Assembly: GCA_029260735.1 (NCBI GenBank)
Contig: JAJDCR010000019.1
Location: 1 to 32,607 of the forward strand
Direction of reading: 5' to 3'
Length of the DNA stretch: 32,607 bases
DNA from: Planctomycetota bacterium
Lineage (GTDB): Bacteria; Planctomycetota; Uabimicrobiia; Uabimicrobiales; Uabimicrobiaceae
Part shown: positions 24,499 to 32,545 of the stretch, piece after piece
Layout of the letters: each line of letters opens with the position of its first letter
Position numbering within the stretch: the stretch's first letter is position 1
Notes under the pieces: model-generated
What the model was told of the DNA's origin: nothing
The model's database searches: none
Seen by the model: the letters and a program-made list of their open reading frames with translations, nothing else
Program-made: the position numbers and the translations under genes

Positions 24499-25038
24499 TC
24501 ACTTAAGAGAGCGTACTTTCTGTTCTAGCTCAAAAACGTGCTCATCTTTTGCCTGGATTTGCCGGAGTCCTTCGGCTAAACGCAGAAGATATTCTATGTT
24601 TGATCCGCTGGGACCTTGGGCTTGGTGTATTTGCTGGGCCATTTCTATCATCGGAGCAGGGCCGAGATAATTCGGATTATCGATTCCGGCGACATAAACC
24701 AAAGCAGAGATCTCTACGGTGGAACTGGACTGAAAAGGAACGAGGTGCCGAGAAAACCCTCCTTTTTCCCGAAAATCTAAGTAGGAGAGTATACTCGCCT
24801 GTTCCTTCGGACATACCTTGTAGGCGATCCCCCAGCAGGTGGAGTTTTCTTTGGGAAGCAAAGTGACAACGCGACCAGGAGCCTCGGGAATTCCTCTATG
24901 ATCAGTAGAACCTTGGTAAAATTTGCGGCTCCAGCCTTCTATATAGCCGGTTTTTTTTTCTAAATAAGAAAAGCCCGGCCTCCAAATAAGAGACCCATAT
25001 CCAAAAATCCAAACGGACTCTTTTTCTTCATCGCTCAT
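24499..25038 (-). CDS. chaC: ChaC-family gamma-glutamylcyclotransferase
   Basis: The 179-residue product fits the short ChaC form. FGYGSLIWRPGF (about 12-23) is the ligand-binding loop and LDFREKGGFSRH carries the catalytic Glu91. It splits glutathione, or another gamma-glutamyl compound, to 5-oxoproline and the remaining peptide in the cytoplasm. The start is ATG at 25038 with a weak GAAAG upstream. Downstream lies the aminopeptidase, also on the minus strand. The region upstream of it (25039-25555) is full of palindromic repeats, so its promoter must lie close to the start. Confidence 0.9.
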   Translation of the reverse strand: MSDEEKESVWIFGYGSLIWRPGFSYLEKKTGYIEGWSRKFYQGSTDHRGIPEAPGRVVTLLPKENSTCWGIAYKVCPKEQASILSYLDFREKGGFSRHLVPFQSSSTVEISALVYVAGIDNPNYLGPAPMIEMAQQIHQAQGPSGSNIEYLLRLAEGLRQIQAKDEHVFELEQKVRSLK

Positions 25039-25125
25039 AGACGACTTTCTTTAGTAAGTTGTTATTCTTTTTCATTCTCTTCGCTTGCCTTTGAAACGAT
25101 TAGATTCACCCCATCATGTTTTTTT

Positions 25126-25177
25126 CCCTAGGGCTTCGCCCCAGGCTGAGTTGTCTTGTCCCTTCAGGACAAAGAAT
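25126..25177 (-). repeat. REP-like palindromic repeat, copy A (inverted)
   Basis: This is the reverse-strand copy of the unit at 25279-25330, with about three differences over 52 bp. Copies A and B therefore form a large inverted pair around about 100 bp of unremarkable sequence. Confidence 0.8.
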
Positions 25178-25278
25178 CTGTTGTGTTTCTTCCATAATCC
25201 AGTGTGTTTTTCGTGCTCTTCCCAACCCCAAGCAAATTTTAAAAAAAGCCCGAAGTTTTAACCATTCAGAAACCAAAA

Positions 25279-25330
25279 ATTCTTTGTCCTGAAGGGACAA
25301 GACAACCCAGCCTAGGGCGAAGCCCTAGGA
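25279..25330 (+). repeat. REP-like palindromic repeat, copy B
   Basis: It contains TTGTCC/GGACAA (25284-25289, 25295-25300) and the perfect hairpin CCTAGGGC-GAA-GCCCTAGG (25311-25329). Copies are at 379-430 and 25126-25177. Confidence 0.85.
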
Positions 25331-25353
25331 ATTATAGGATTAACACAAACACA

Positions 25354-25399
25354 GCCCTGAAAGGGCGAAACAATTTATAATATTTCGCCCTTTCAGGGC
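25354..25399. repeat. Perfect 17-bp hairpin repeat (GCCCTGAAAGGGC type)
   Basis: Arms 25354-25370 (GCCCTGAAAGGGCGAAA) and 25383-25399 are perfectly complementary around a 12-nt AT loop. Part of the motif recurs near 32514 (CCCCTTCAGGGCC). It belongs to the same repeat cluster. Confidence 0.85.
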
Positions 25400-25422
25400 C
25401 AGGTTATTGATATCCGAATATC

Positions 25423-25441
25423 CCCAGGACTTCGTCCTGGG
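25423..25441. repeat. Short hairpin repeat (CCCAGGAC-TTC-GTCCTGGG)
   Basis: An 8-bp perfect stem with a 3-nt loop is followed by CTGGGTTGTTACGCTCTTTCAGAGC, which ends in another small hairpin. It completes the cluster of palindromes between 25126 and about 25470. The gap 25039-25555 holds no gene apart from these. Confidence 0.75.
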
Positions 25442-25555
25442 CTGGGTTGTTACGCTCTTTCAGAGCTAAAAACGATCAATACAAGCTATTGTTATAAAAT
25501 GCTTTAAGGGAAAAACCCACCCCTGTCAGCCCCTTTGGGAGATAAGCGAGGTAAC

Positions 25556-26368
25556 TCAGCGAACCTTCTGGATCATTTTCTTTTCAAAAAAGCGAGGGAA
25601 AAAAGTGTTAACCCAGTAGGCCAGTTTTCCGACTCTTCCTTGGACGAAGAGTCTTTTCCGTTGGATGGCGGCTTGAAAAATTTCTTCGGCCACTTCTTCG
25701 GGAGAGTGAACTTTGCCGATCATTTTTTGAGGGCCTCCGGGCTGACGGATCTCTCCTGATTTGCTTTCGTTTTGAGCACTTGCTTTGGCTCGGATGGGAG
25801 TATTAATAAAAGATGGGCAGACGATTAGAATATCGACGCCTTGGCCTTTTAGCTCGGCTCTCAGGCTATCAAAAAAGCCGTGCAGAGCGTGTTTGCTCGC
25901 GGCGTAGCCGGTTCGAGCGACTAGGGGAGAGTATCCTGCTACACTAGAGATGGTAATGATCATGCCTTTTTTTTGAACGATATCTTCAAGGGCTGCTTTG
26001 GTGCAGTAAGCTGATCCGAAGAAGTTTACTCCCATGACTTTTTCAATGGTACTGAGCTCGGTCTCTCGAAAATCACTGAGGTGAGTGATTCCGGCATTGT
26101 TCACGAGAACATCTATGGGGCCTAAATTTTCTTGGGCTATTTTGATAGCCTTTTGGCATTCCTCGGCCTTGGTAATGTCGCAAGACTGAAAGTGGAAATC
26201 GGCCCCGTCAGGAAGAGAGGAGGCAATTTTTTCTAAGCCTTCGGTGTGGATATCCAGAGCCATTACTTTGGCCTTTGCCTGGAGGAAACGATGACAGAGA
26301 GCTTGGCCCAGCCCCCCTCCAGCTCCGGTAATAACAACTACTTGGTTAGTAAAATCTCGTTTTTTCAC
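25556..26368 (-). CDS. Short-chain dehydrogenase/reductase (SDR)
   Basis: The 270-residue product is a classical SDR. It has TGAGGGLG for NAD(P) binding, LDIHTEG (the Asp favours NAD), NNAG, catalytic Ser in ISSVAG, and YAASK (Tyr-x-x-x-Lys). The last about 60 residues add a helical, basic tail (NTFFPRFFEKKMIQKV) that may touch a membrane. The start is GTG at 26368, overlapping the TGA of the epimerase gene by 4 nt (GTGA); there is only a weak GAGAG upstream. It is the last gene of the TetR-monooxygenase operon. The substrate is unknown; with the neighbours it may act on a lipid- or steroid-like alcohol. Confidence 0.92.
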   Translation of the reverse strand: MKKRDFTNQVVVITGAGGGLGQALCHRFLQAKAKVMALDIHTEGLEKIASSLPDGADFHFQSCDITKAEECQKAIKIAQENLGPIDVLVNNAGITHLSDFRETELSTIEKVMGVNFFGSAYCTKAALEDIVQKKGMIITISSVAGYSPLVARTGYAASKHALHGFFDSLRAELKGQGVDILIVCPSFINTPIRAKASAQNESKSGEIRQPGGPQKMIGKVHSPEEVAEEIFQAAIQRKRLFVQGRVGKLAYWVNTFFPRFFEKKMIQKVR

Positions 26369-27330
26369 GCTTGCTCTCGTTTCTCTAGAAAGTAATCAAA
26401 AACTTCGCGGGAAGTTTTTTGAGGAATGTAGCCAAAATCTTCTTTCAGTTTTTTATTAAGTAAGACCGGACGATATTGGAGAAAGCGAACTTGCTCTGGG
26501 CCGTAGCGAGAAATTCCCAAGGGCTTGAGGATAGTCAAGGCAATTTTTACAAGAATGGGAGGGAGCTTAATGCAAGGCTTGTTCATTATCTGAGCTATTT
26601 CAGGAAGAGTCAAAGCCCCGTCTCCCGCCGCATTGAAAATACCTGTTTTTTCGGAAAAAATTCCTTGGTAGAGGCAACCGACGATATCTTGGTCCCAAAT
26701 AAAAACAAAAGGACTGCCGCTTCCGCTGAGAGTGATTATCCTCTTTTTGGAAAAGAGATTGGTTATTTGGTTATTCACGTTGTCGCCGAGAATGGTACAA
26801 ACGCGAAAAATGGTTTGCTCCAGCTCGGGATGTTTTTCTCTGTATTCCGCGAGCATTTCTTCGACTAAACGCTTATGGTAAGAGTAGGCAAACTCATAGT
26901 TTCCTCGAATAGGGTCTTCTTCTTGGAGCCAATCGGGGTTATCAGCATAGTAGCCATAAGCCGCTCCGCTCGAAGTGACTAAGATTCTCTTAACTTTCGT
27001 TGCAATACATGCCTCTAGAATTTTTTGGGTTCCCAAAACATCGACCGAATACTCCAGCTCTCGGTTGCTTTTTTTTCCGGGAGTTACGATTGCTGCTAAA
27101 TGAACCACAGTATCTATTTTGTTCTCTTTGAATATTTTTTCTAGTTTGTCTGAACGAATATCTTCTTGAAGATAGGTTATTCCTTCTAAGGGGCTATCTG
27201 GTTCGCGCACATCCATTGCGATAATGTGAAAAGACTCTTTATCTTTTTCCCATTCTTTATGCAATTTGGTTACGAGATTGCTACCTAGGTAGCCTAGGGC
27301 TCCTGTTACTAAAATATTTTTTTTCGTCAT
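26365..27330 (-). CDS. NAD-dependent epimerase/dehydratase family protein
   Basis: The product is 321 residues from ATG at 27330, with AAGGAGAGG nine bases upstream; an earlier in-frame ATG at 27372 lies within the transporter gene. It is an extended SDR: ILVTGALGYLGSNL (Gly-x-x-Gly-x-x-Gly), VVHLAA, catalytic Ser in VTSSGAAYG and YSYHK (Tyr and Lys four apart). It could act on a nucleotide sugar or, like some family members near monooxygenases, on a hydroxyl group of a hydrophobic substrate. It overlaps the transporter stop by 4 nt (ATGA) and the next SDR by 4 nt, so the three genes are translationally coupled. Confidence 0.9.
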   Translation of the reverse strand: MTKKNILVTGALGYLGSNLVTKLHKEWEKDKESFHIIAMDVREPDSPLEGITYLQEDIRSDKLEKIFKENKIDTVVHLAAIVTPGKKSNRELEYSVDVLGTQKILEACIATKVKRILVTSSGAAYGYYADNPDWLQEEDPIRGNYEFAYSYHKRLVEEMLAEYREKHPELEQTIFRVCTILGDNVNNQITNLFSKKRIITLSGSGSPFVFIWDQDIVGCLYQGIFSEKTGIFNAAGDGALTLPEIAQIMNKPCIKLPPILVKIALTILKPLGISRYGPEQVRFLQYRPVLLNKKLKEDFGYIPQKTSREVFDYFLEKREQA

Positions 27331-28241
27331 TGTTCCTCTCCTTTTTGAGGGTCTCTTTTTCCCCAAAACCATGCAATACTAAGTCCTGATATAATATGCC
27401 AAATCCCCCACCAAGCGGCAATGATAGCCATTCCGCCTAAGCCATCAAAAAAGTCAAAAACTAAAATCAAACCTAAAGCGGAATTTTGAATTCCGACCTC
27501 AATTGCCACAGCTCGGCGATCGGCCTCTTCTAACTTAACCGCTCGGGCAGCAAAATACCCTAGAGATATAGCCAAAGCATTGTGTAAAAAAACAACTCCA
27601 GCAATCGCACCAATGAAACGGAGAAAATAATCAAAATTGGCAGCTAAAGCTAAGGTGACAAAGGAAACAAAAAAGATCATCGATAGTAGTTTGGTCACCC
27701 CCTTGCTTCGCTGAGCAAACTTTGGATAATAATGAGCAACGCTCATTCCTATAGCTAAAGGAATTCCTAGTATGACTAGAACCGTTATAAAGAGATCCCA
27801 TGGATTCAAGACCACCTTCTGAAGTATGGTGCTTGCCCCTGGGTGAAGGGAACCCCAAAACGTCAGGTTGAGGGGAGTCATAACCGTAGCACAGGCTGTA
27901 GAAACGGACGACATAGTCACGGACAGAGCCGTATTTCCGCGGGCCAAATAAGTGATACAGTTGGAGACATTTCCTCCCGGGCAGGCCGCCACCAAAATCA
28001 TTCCTAGGGCTATACTCGGAGCTGGATTGATTAGACAAACAAGGAGAAATGTAAGGGCGGGTAAAAGAACGAATTGGGTACATAGTCCAATAAAAACAGC
28101 TCGCCGAGAAGTTAAAACCTGACGAAAATCATCTACCTTCATATCCAAGGCAACTCCAAACATAATAAACCCAATCACAACATTAAGAAGGATTAGATTG
28201 GTCTGGTCGAAGCGAAGAACAATGTCATCAATAGGAGTCAT
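27327..28241 (-). CDS. Bile acid:sodium symporter (BASS) family transporter
   Basis: The 304-residue product has about nine membrane helices. Family signatures are ACPGGNVSNCITYLARGN and IEVGIQNSALGL, which bind sodium and substrate in this fold. It should import an organic anion with sodium. The sequence gives no clue whether this is a bile-acid-like, keto-acid or other compound. The start is ATG at 28241. The spacing of 43 nt from the monooxygenase stop, and a 4-nt overlap with the epimerase, place it in the middle of the TetR operon. The pairing with a monooxygenase and dehydrogenases suggests uptake and then oxidation of one substrate. Confidence 0.92.
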   Translation of the reverse strand: MTPIDDIVLRFDQTNLILLNVVIGFIMFGVALDMKVDDFRQVLTSRRAVFIGLCTQFVLLPALTFLLVCLINPAPSIALGMILVAACPGGNVSNCITYLARGNTALSVTMSSVSTACATVMTPLNLTFWGSLHPGASTILQKVVLNPWDLFITVLVILGIPLAIGMSVAHYYPKFAQRSKGVTKLLSMIFFVSFVTLALAANFDYFLRFIGAIAGVVFLHNALAISLGYFAARAVKLEEADRRAVAIEVGIQNSALGLILVFDFFDGLGGMAIIAAWWGIWHIISGLSIAWFWGKRDPQKGEEQ

Positions 28242-28284
28242 AGTTTTTGCTTTTTTTTCTTTTTCTACTTACAAAAGTGGTGTC

Positions 28285-29577
28285 TTAGGTCAATTCTTTA
28301 ATATGTTTCTTGAGAGACTTTAGATATGTATCTTTGTGAACATAGTAGGCCATTCGATCCAATTCTATGTATTTAAATCCACCTCTCATATCGGCCAAAG
28401 GATTTTTTTTGACTTGGCGAAGTTTATTTGCCTTCTTGGAACCTTCTTCGCAGGCTTTGATGTAGCGAACGACCAACTCTGCTTGCTTATAGCGCCCTTC
28501 CCAACCTAAGCCCGCAGCTTCGACCAAGCCTAAAATAAAGAGGTTGTCATGTTCGGGATGAAAGGAGTTCATGTATAAGCGAGGAGTAGAGCCACCCCAG
28601 TTCAAATGTTTTTTGTCAATAAAAGGATAATCTAAACTATAGCCTGTCGCCAGTAAAATTAGATCGTATTCTTCGGAACTTCCGTCTTTGAAATGAACTG
28701 TTTTTCCGGCAAATTTTTTGATGTCGGACTTAACTTCGATATCCCCATGTCCCACATGATAGAGAACTAAGGAATTTACGATGGGGTGCGACTCATATAT
28801 TTTGTGATCAGGCTTTGGGAAACCAAAACGCACAGGGTCGCCAGTAAACATCTTTAAAAAAATGGAATCCGTCTTTTGCTTTAAACTACGAGGTAATCTG
28901 ATTTTTCCTCCCACAGCATCGGCGGGTTTTCCAAAAACGTACTTCGGAACAAAATGATAGCCTCGACGGACACTAATACTTGTTTTTGTAGCACGATGCG
29001 CTGCATCGACAACGATATCACAGCCACTGTTACCGGCACCTACGACCAAAACTCTTTTGCCTGCAAAAACATCTGAATTCTTATATTCAGATGAATGGAA
29101 TATCTCTCCGGTAAACTCCCCTTCAAATTTTGGCATATTTGGGTGAAAGAGAGTTCCATTCGCAATAAGCACTCCCTTATAAACTTGGCTTTCTTCTTTT
29201 GCTCCCTCTTCTAAGCTTTTAAAAGAAACGCGCCAGTTTTTTCCTTCTGGTTCAATTTTTGTTACACAAGTATTGAATCGATAGTGAGAGTAAAGGTCAA
29301 ATTTCTTGGCGAAGTCTTGGAAGTACTCTTTGATTTCAGAGTGATGAGGATAATCGGCCACTTCATCTTTCATGGGAAACTCTTCGTACTCAGTCATTCT
29401 CTTAGAAGAAATTAGATGAGCGGAGTCATACATCGTGCTTCGCTTGCTATTGATATCCCAAATTCCTCCGACATCGGAGTGCATATCAAATCCATCAAAA
29501 GGAATGCCAAACTTCTGTAAATTACGAGCTCCTGATATCCCGGCAGGCCCTGCTCCAATTAAAGCATATTTTTCCAT
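28285..29577 (-). CDS. Flavin-containing monooxygenase (FMO-type)
   Basis: The 430-residue product is a class B flavoprotein monooxygenase. It has GAGPAG at 8-13 (FAD), GGIW at 37-40, GAGNSG at 180-185 (NADPH) and the fingerprint F-x-G-x-x-x-H-x-x-x-Y (155-165). The last Tyr rather than Trp fits FMOs more than Baeyer-Villiger enzymes. It would oxidise N or S atoms or a ketone in a soft nucleophilic substrate using O2 and NADPH. AAGGGA precedes the ATG. The gap to the TetR gene is 26 nt, so the two are probably on one message, with BASS, epimerase and SDR after it. Confidence 0.93.
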   Translation of the reverse strand: MEKYALIGAGPAGISGARNLQKFGIPFDGFDMHSDVGGIWDINSKRSTMYDSAHLISSKRMTEYEEFPMKDEVADYPHHSEIKEYFQDFAKKFDLYSHYRFNTCVTKIEPEGKNWRVSFKSLEEGAKEESQVYKGVLIANGTLFHPNMPKFEGEFTGEIFHSSEYKNSDVFAGKRVLVVGAGNSGCDIVVDAAHRATKTSISVRRGYHFVPKYVFGKPADAVGGKIRLPRSLKQKTDSIFLKMFTGDPVRFGFPKPDHKIYESHPIVNSLVLYHVGHGDIEVKSDIKKFAGKTVHFKDGSSEEYDLILLATGYSLDYPFIDKKHLNWGGSTPRLYMNSFHPEHDNLFILGLVEAAGLGWEGRYKQAELVVRYIKACEEGSKKANKLRQVKKNPLADMRGGFKYIELDRMAYYVHKDTYLKSLKKHIKELT

Positions 29578-29603
29578 GTTGTGTTCCCTTAATTTATAAA
29601 AAA

Positions 29604-30353
29604 TCAGATGGAAGATATTCTGATTTCTGACCTTGATTTTAAATTTCGTTTTTTATTTAGCCCCAAAAAAGCTCCCATCATTGCCTGAACTACTGTTTCC
29701 TCTGAGTCTTCTTCAGATATATCCATCGGAACAATATCAAAATGTCGGTGGATGGCAAAAAAAGTAATAGAGTTAATAATCAAGCGAGCAGAAGCCTCGG
29801 CAGAACGAACAGGAGATAAAATTTCTTGTTCCATTCGCAATTGAATATAGCTGGATAGTTCCTTAATAATCTGACACCGACGTTTTTCAAACCATAGCTC
29901 TGCTAACTCAGGCCAATCTAAGGCCGAGCGCTCAATCAGCTTTATAACTATAGCATTTTCACGTAAAACGCGGTACAGCTCCCGAAGGACTAACTCAAAC
30001 TCCTCATTGCAGAGATCAATTTTATTTTTCTGGGCCAAAACGTTTTGCATAGTAGGAAATCTTTTTTCTAAACGAGTGCTCTCTTCTAAGAATGCTAAAG
30101 TACTACCGACATTAGGTTTAGCAGCAGGCCAAGTCGTCATCTGCTCCAGAGAATGGCAATCAATGTTATAGCGAAGAGTTAGGTCAAAGAGAGCCTCTTT
30201 GCTTCCTACATAGCGATAGATGGAACCGGTCGAACGTCCTAAGGATCGTGTAACGTCCTCCATTTTGGTTCTTTTATAACCCTGCTCTATAAAAATGAGA
30301 GTGGCTTGCTCTATCAGTTCGTACAAACGGCTCTTATCTCGTTTTCGCGCCAA
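29604..30353 (-). CDS. TetR-family transcriptional regulator
   Basis: The 249-residue product has the HTH at about 15-60: FIEQGYKRTKMEDVTR, then STGSIYRYVGSKEALF. The C-terminal ligand domain is unassigned and helical. The start is TTG at 30353 (complement), chosen because GAGGAAA lies at a good distance and the family's basic opening (MARKRDK) starts there. It heads the operon that continues with the monooxygenase. A near-perfect palindrome at 30399-30419, just upstream, is the likely operator, so the protein probably represses itself and the operon until a ligand (perhaps the substrate) binds. Confidence 0.92.
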   Translation of the reverse strand: MARKRDKSRLYELIEQATLIFIEQGYKRTKMEDVTRSLGRSTGSIYRYVGSKEALFDLTLRYNIDCHSLEQMTTWPAAKPNVGSTLAFLEESTRLEKRFPTMQNVLAQKNKIDLCNEEFELVLRELYRVLRENAIVIKLIERSALDWPELAELWFEKRRCQIIKELSSYIQLRMEQEILSPVRSAEASARLIINSITFFAIHRHFDIVPMDISEEDSEETVVQAMMGAFLGLNKKRNLKSRSEIRISSI

Positions 30354-30398
30354 AATTTTTTCCTCGAAAAATAACCAATTTATATCTTTCTTCTAAAT

Positions 30399-30419
30399 GA
30401 GTGAATGAGTCACTCACTC
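30399..30419. promoter_or_regulatory. TetR operator-like palindrome
   Basis: A 21-bp dyad: outer arms GAGTGA (30399-30404) and TCACTC (30414-30419) flank TGAGTCA (30406-30412). Only the A/C pair at 30405/30413 breaks the symmetry. It is about 46 bp before the TTG of the tetR gene and covers the expected -35 area of its minus-strand promoter (TATAAA at about 30385-30380). It is also about 50 bp upstream of the plus-strand promoter of the mscS gene. Confidence 0.75.
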
Positions 30420-30469
30420 TATTTTAAGGAAAAAGATAAACTAAGCAAGAGTTTTTCGAAATATTTTTT

Positions 30470-30498
30470 TTGGTAAATGACTATAGTTGTGCTATTTT
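30470..30498 (+). promoter_or_regulatory. Promoter for the MscS gene
   Basis: TTGGTA (30470-30475) and TATTTT (30493-30498) are 17 nt apart, about 75 bp before the start codon. This is a fair but not strong match. Confidence 0.4.
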
Positions 30499-30572
30499 AA
30501 CCTAAAAAATTCTCTATCCCTCTAATTACATTCGTTGAGAGACTTCTAAGAAAGAAAGAAAAAAAGAGCAAA

Positions 30573-31457
30573 ATGGATATTTACTGGTTAACCTATACAG
30601 GTGCTGTAGGACTCCTAGGAATTTTAATTCTCCTGTGGGTGAAAAAATTCCTAGATCGTTTAGAAAACTATCGCAAAAAATCTCTCCAAAAAGTTACAGA
30701 GTTCTCTCCTGTAGCCACAGAGTCTCCCGAGAACTCACCGAACAAATCTGCTCAGACATATGGGATACAAAGTATTCAAACTCGTTTTAGCATGATCAAA
30801 AGAATTATTACCCCTCTCTATTTCTTACTGTGGATTTTCTTTCTTTTGATCCCTTTTTTTCCCAGTATGCCCACCGTAGTAATTTCTATTTTGGTTGCGG
30901 TAATTACCGGGATTGTTGTTATTACTAGTAGGCCCATTGTCGAAAATGCCATCGCGGGTATTGTCATTTCTTTTTCCCAACCCATCCGCATTGGAGATAC
31001 TGTTAAAGTAGATGGCTACTATGGAACGATCGAAGAGATTACCATCACTCATAGCAAATTGAAAGTTTGGAACTGGGAAAGATATATCATTCCAAACAAA
31101 GTTATGTTGGAAAAGGCCTTTTTAAACTACTCCATTATCGATGAATTTATCTGGGCTTACGTGGAATTTTGGATCTCTTATGAGGTCGATGTAGATACGG
31201 TAGAGTCTTTGGCTCTCCAAGCAGCTCAAAAAAGTGACTATTTACTCGATTGTGAAAAACCTTCTTTTTGGGTTATGGGCCTAGAGGAGAAAGGAATTTG
31301 CTGCTGGATCGCGGGTTGGGCTAGCTCTCCGGCCAACGCCTGGGAGCTAAAAACAAGCATTCGAAAAAACTTGATAAAGTCCTTCCAAGAAGAGGGAATT
31401 ACAACCCATTTACAAAACATTCGTTTGCAAGATACAAAAGAATTGGCCAAAACTTAA
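30573..31457 (+). CDS. Small-conductance mechanosensitive channel family protein (MscS-like)
   Basis: The 294-residue product has one N-terminal helix (about 7-26), a polar loop, two helices (about 79-95 and 100-118) and the MscS pore/beta region. That region is SRPIVENAIAGIVISF, then QPIRIGDTVKVDGYYGTIEE, then IPNKVMLEKAFLNYS. The C-terminal cytoplasmic domain is short (about 190-294). It should open under membrane tension to release solutes when the cell swells. The stop TAA shares one base with the ATG of the next gene. The ribosome binding site is a weak A/G run. Confidence 0.9.
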   Translation: MDIYWLTYTGAVGLLGILILLWVKKFLDRLENYRKKSLQKVTEFSPVATESPENSPNKSAQTYGIQSIQTRFSMIKRIITPLYFLLWIFFLLIPFFPSMPTVVISILVAVITGIVVITSRPIVENAIAGIVISFSQPIRIGDTVKVDGYYGTIEEITITHSKLKVWNWERYIIPNKVMLEKAFLNYSIIDEFIWAYVEFWISYEVDVDTVESLALQAAQKSDYLLDCEKPSFWVMGLEEKGICCWIAGWASSPANAWELKTSIRKNLIKSFQEEGITTHLQNIRLQDTKELAKT

Positions 31458-32455
31458 TGCCTTTAAAAAAACTATCCTACCACAAACAAATATATAGATT
31501 GCGTTGCCTTGCTCTGGCTGCCCTCTCAAATTATGATCTAGCGGTTGCTCAAATTTCGTTGATTAACCACGGTGAAAACACCTGTTTTAAAGTTATTGCT
31601 AGGAACAAAAAAAAGAACCAAGTAAACAAGTTTGTTTTGAGAATACATCGCTCTGGCTATCACAATGAGCAGGCAATTCGAGTAGAGTTACAATGGTTAT
31701 TGTCGATTAGCAAGGAAACAAATCTAATTGTTCCTGTGCCAGTAGCTGGTAAAGATGGAGAAATATTGTATCCCATTTTTACTGATGAAGTAAGAGAAAC
31801 TCGCAGCTGTGTTTTGTTTGGTTGGATAGAAGGGCAGTTTTATGACAAGAGACTGACCGCTAGTAGTATGTTTAAGGTAGGTAAACTGTCTGCTCAACTA
31901 CAGTCTAATGGAAAAAGTTTCCCCTCTTCAGATAAATCTCTACGACCAAAGTGGAATGCCGAAGGATTAATAGGCAAAGAGGCTATCATGGGAGCAATCC
32001 CAGATGTTTTAGAGAAGAAAGATAAGCAGATAGTAAAGCGGGCCAAGGAAAAAATAGTTAACGATACTCACAGCATTGAGAATGACCCAAAACGATTTGG
32101 TTTAATCCATGCCGATTTACACCCGGGCAATTACATGTTTCACAAAGGTGAAATACGAGCCATAGATTTTGATGATTGTGGGTTGGGCTACTACATGTAC
32201 GATCTCGCTGTGACAATTGATGCCTTAACCGGTTTACCTGATTTTGAGAAACTCTCTGAGTCAACAATAGAAGGTTACAACAGCATCTGTGCTATAAAGG
32301 AAAAGGACTTGGCCCTCATAGAAACTCTCAAAATGGCTCGGCGTCTTTGTATGTTAGGTTGGGTTTTTTCTCACTCCGATATTCCCCGAGTTTATGAGAG
32401 CATTCCCCGCACCGTAAAAAAAATGACTACGTTTTGCAAAGAGTATTTGTTGTAA
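31457..32455 (+). CDS. Aminoglycoside/choline-phosphotransferase (APH) fold kinase
   Basis: The 332-residue product has the APH fold: FVLRIHRSG (the Arg takes the usual place of Lys in the VAIK-like strand), a catalytic loop LIHADLHPGNYMF and metal-binding AIDFDDCGLGYYMYDLA. It is close to the SrkA/homoserine-kinase-like branch, so it may phosphorylate a protein residue or a small alcohol; antibiotic inactivation is possible but not shown. It starts at the ATG that overlaps the stop of the channel gene (TAATG), so the two are translated together. A helix-rich end (about 290-332) closes it. It is not the same subfamily as the fructosamine-kinase homologue at 18642. Confidence 0.85.
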   Translation: MPLKKLSYHKQIYRLRCLALAALSNYDLAVAQISLINHGENTCFKVIARNKKKNQVNKFVLRIHRSGYHNEQAIRVELQWLLSISKETNLIVPVPVAGKDGEILYPIFTDEVRETRSCVLFGWIEGQFYDKRLTASSMFKVGKLSAQLQSNGKSFPSSDKSLRPKWNAEGLIGKEAIMGAIPDVLEKKDKQIVKRAKEKIVNDTHSIENDPKRFGLIHADLHPGNYMFHKGEIRAIDFDDCGLGYYMYDLAVTIDALTGLPDFEKLSESTIEGYNSICAIKEKDLALIETLKMARRLCMLGWVFSHSDIPRVYESIPRTVKKMTTFCKEYLL

Positions 32456-32508
32456 CTGACATTTTGCATTGTTCTGTGTACCGAAAGAGAGGTATGTTTG
32501 GGATTGAT

Positions 32509-32545
32509 TTTTGTCGCGCCCCTTCAGGGCCGTTTTTTGCTGGGG
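32509..32545. repeat. Fragment of the REP-like repeat family
   Basis: GTCGCGCCCCTTCAGGGCC and the following GCTGGGGTTGG resemble parts of the hairpin repeats at 25354-25450 (TTTCGCCCTTTCAGGGCC, GCTGGGTTGTT). The complement arm is missing or changed. The rest of 32456-32607 holds no gene. Confidence 0.5.

Noticed and set aside
25126..25441. Repeat cluster considered as a CRISPR array.
   Set aside because: The units differ in type and orientation, spacers are not of uniform length and there is no cas gene.
31457..32455. APH-fold kinase considered as an antibiotic-resistance gene.
   Set aside because: The motifs fit general APH/SrkA-like kinases; coupling to an MscS gene argues for a housekeeping or stress role, and no resistance-specific features are seen.
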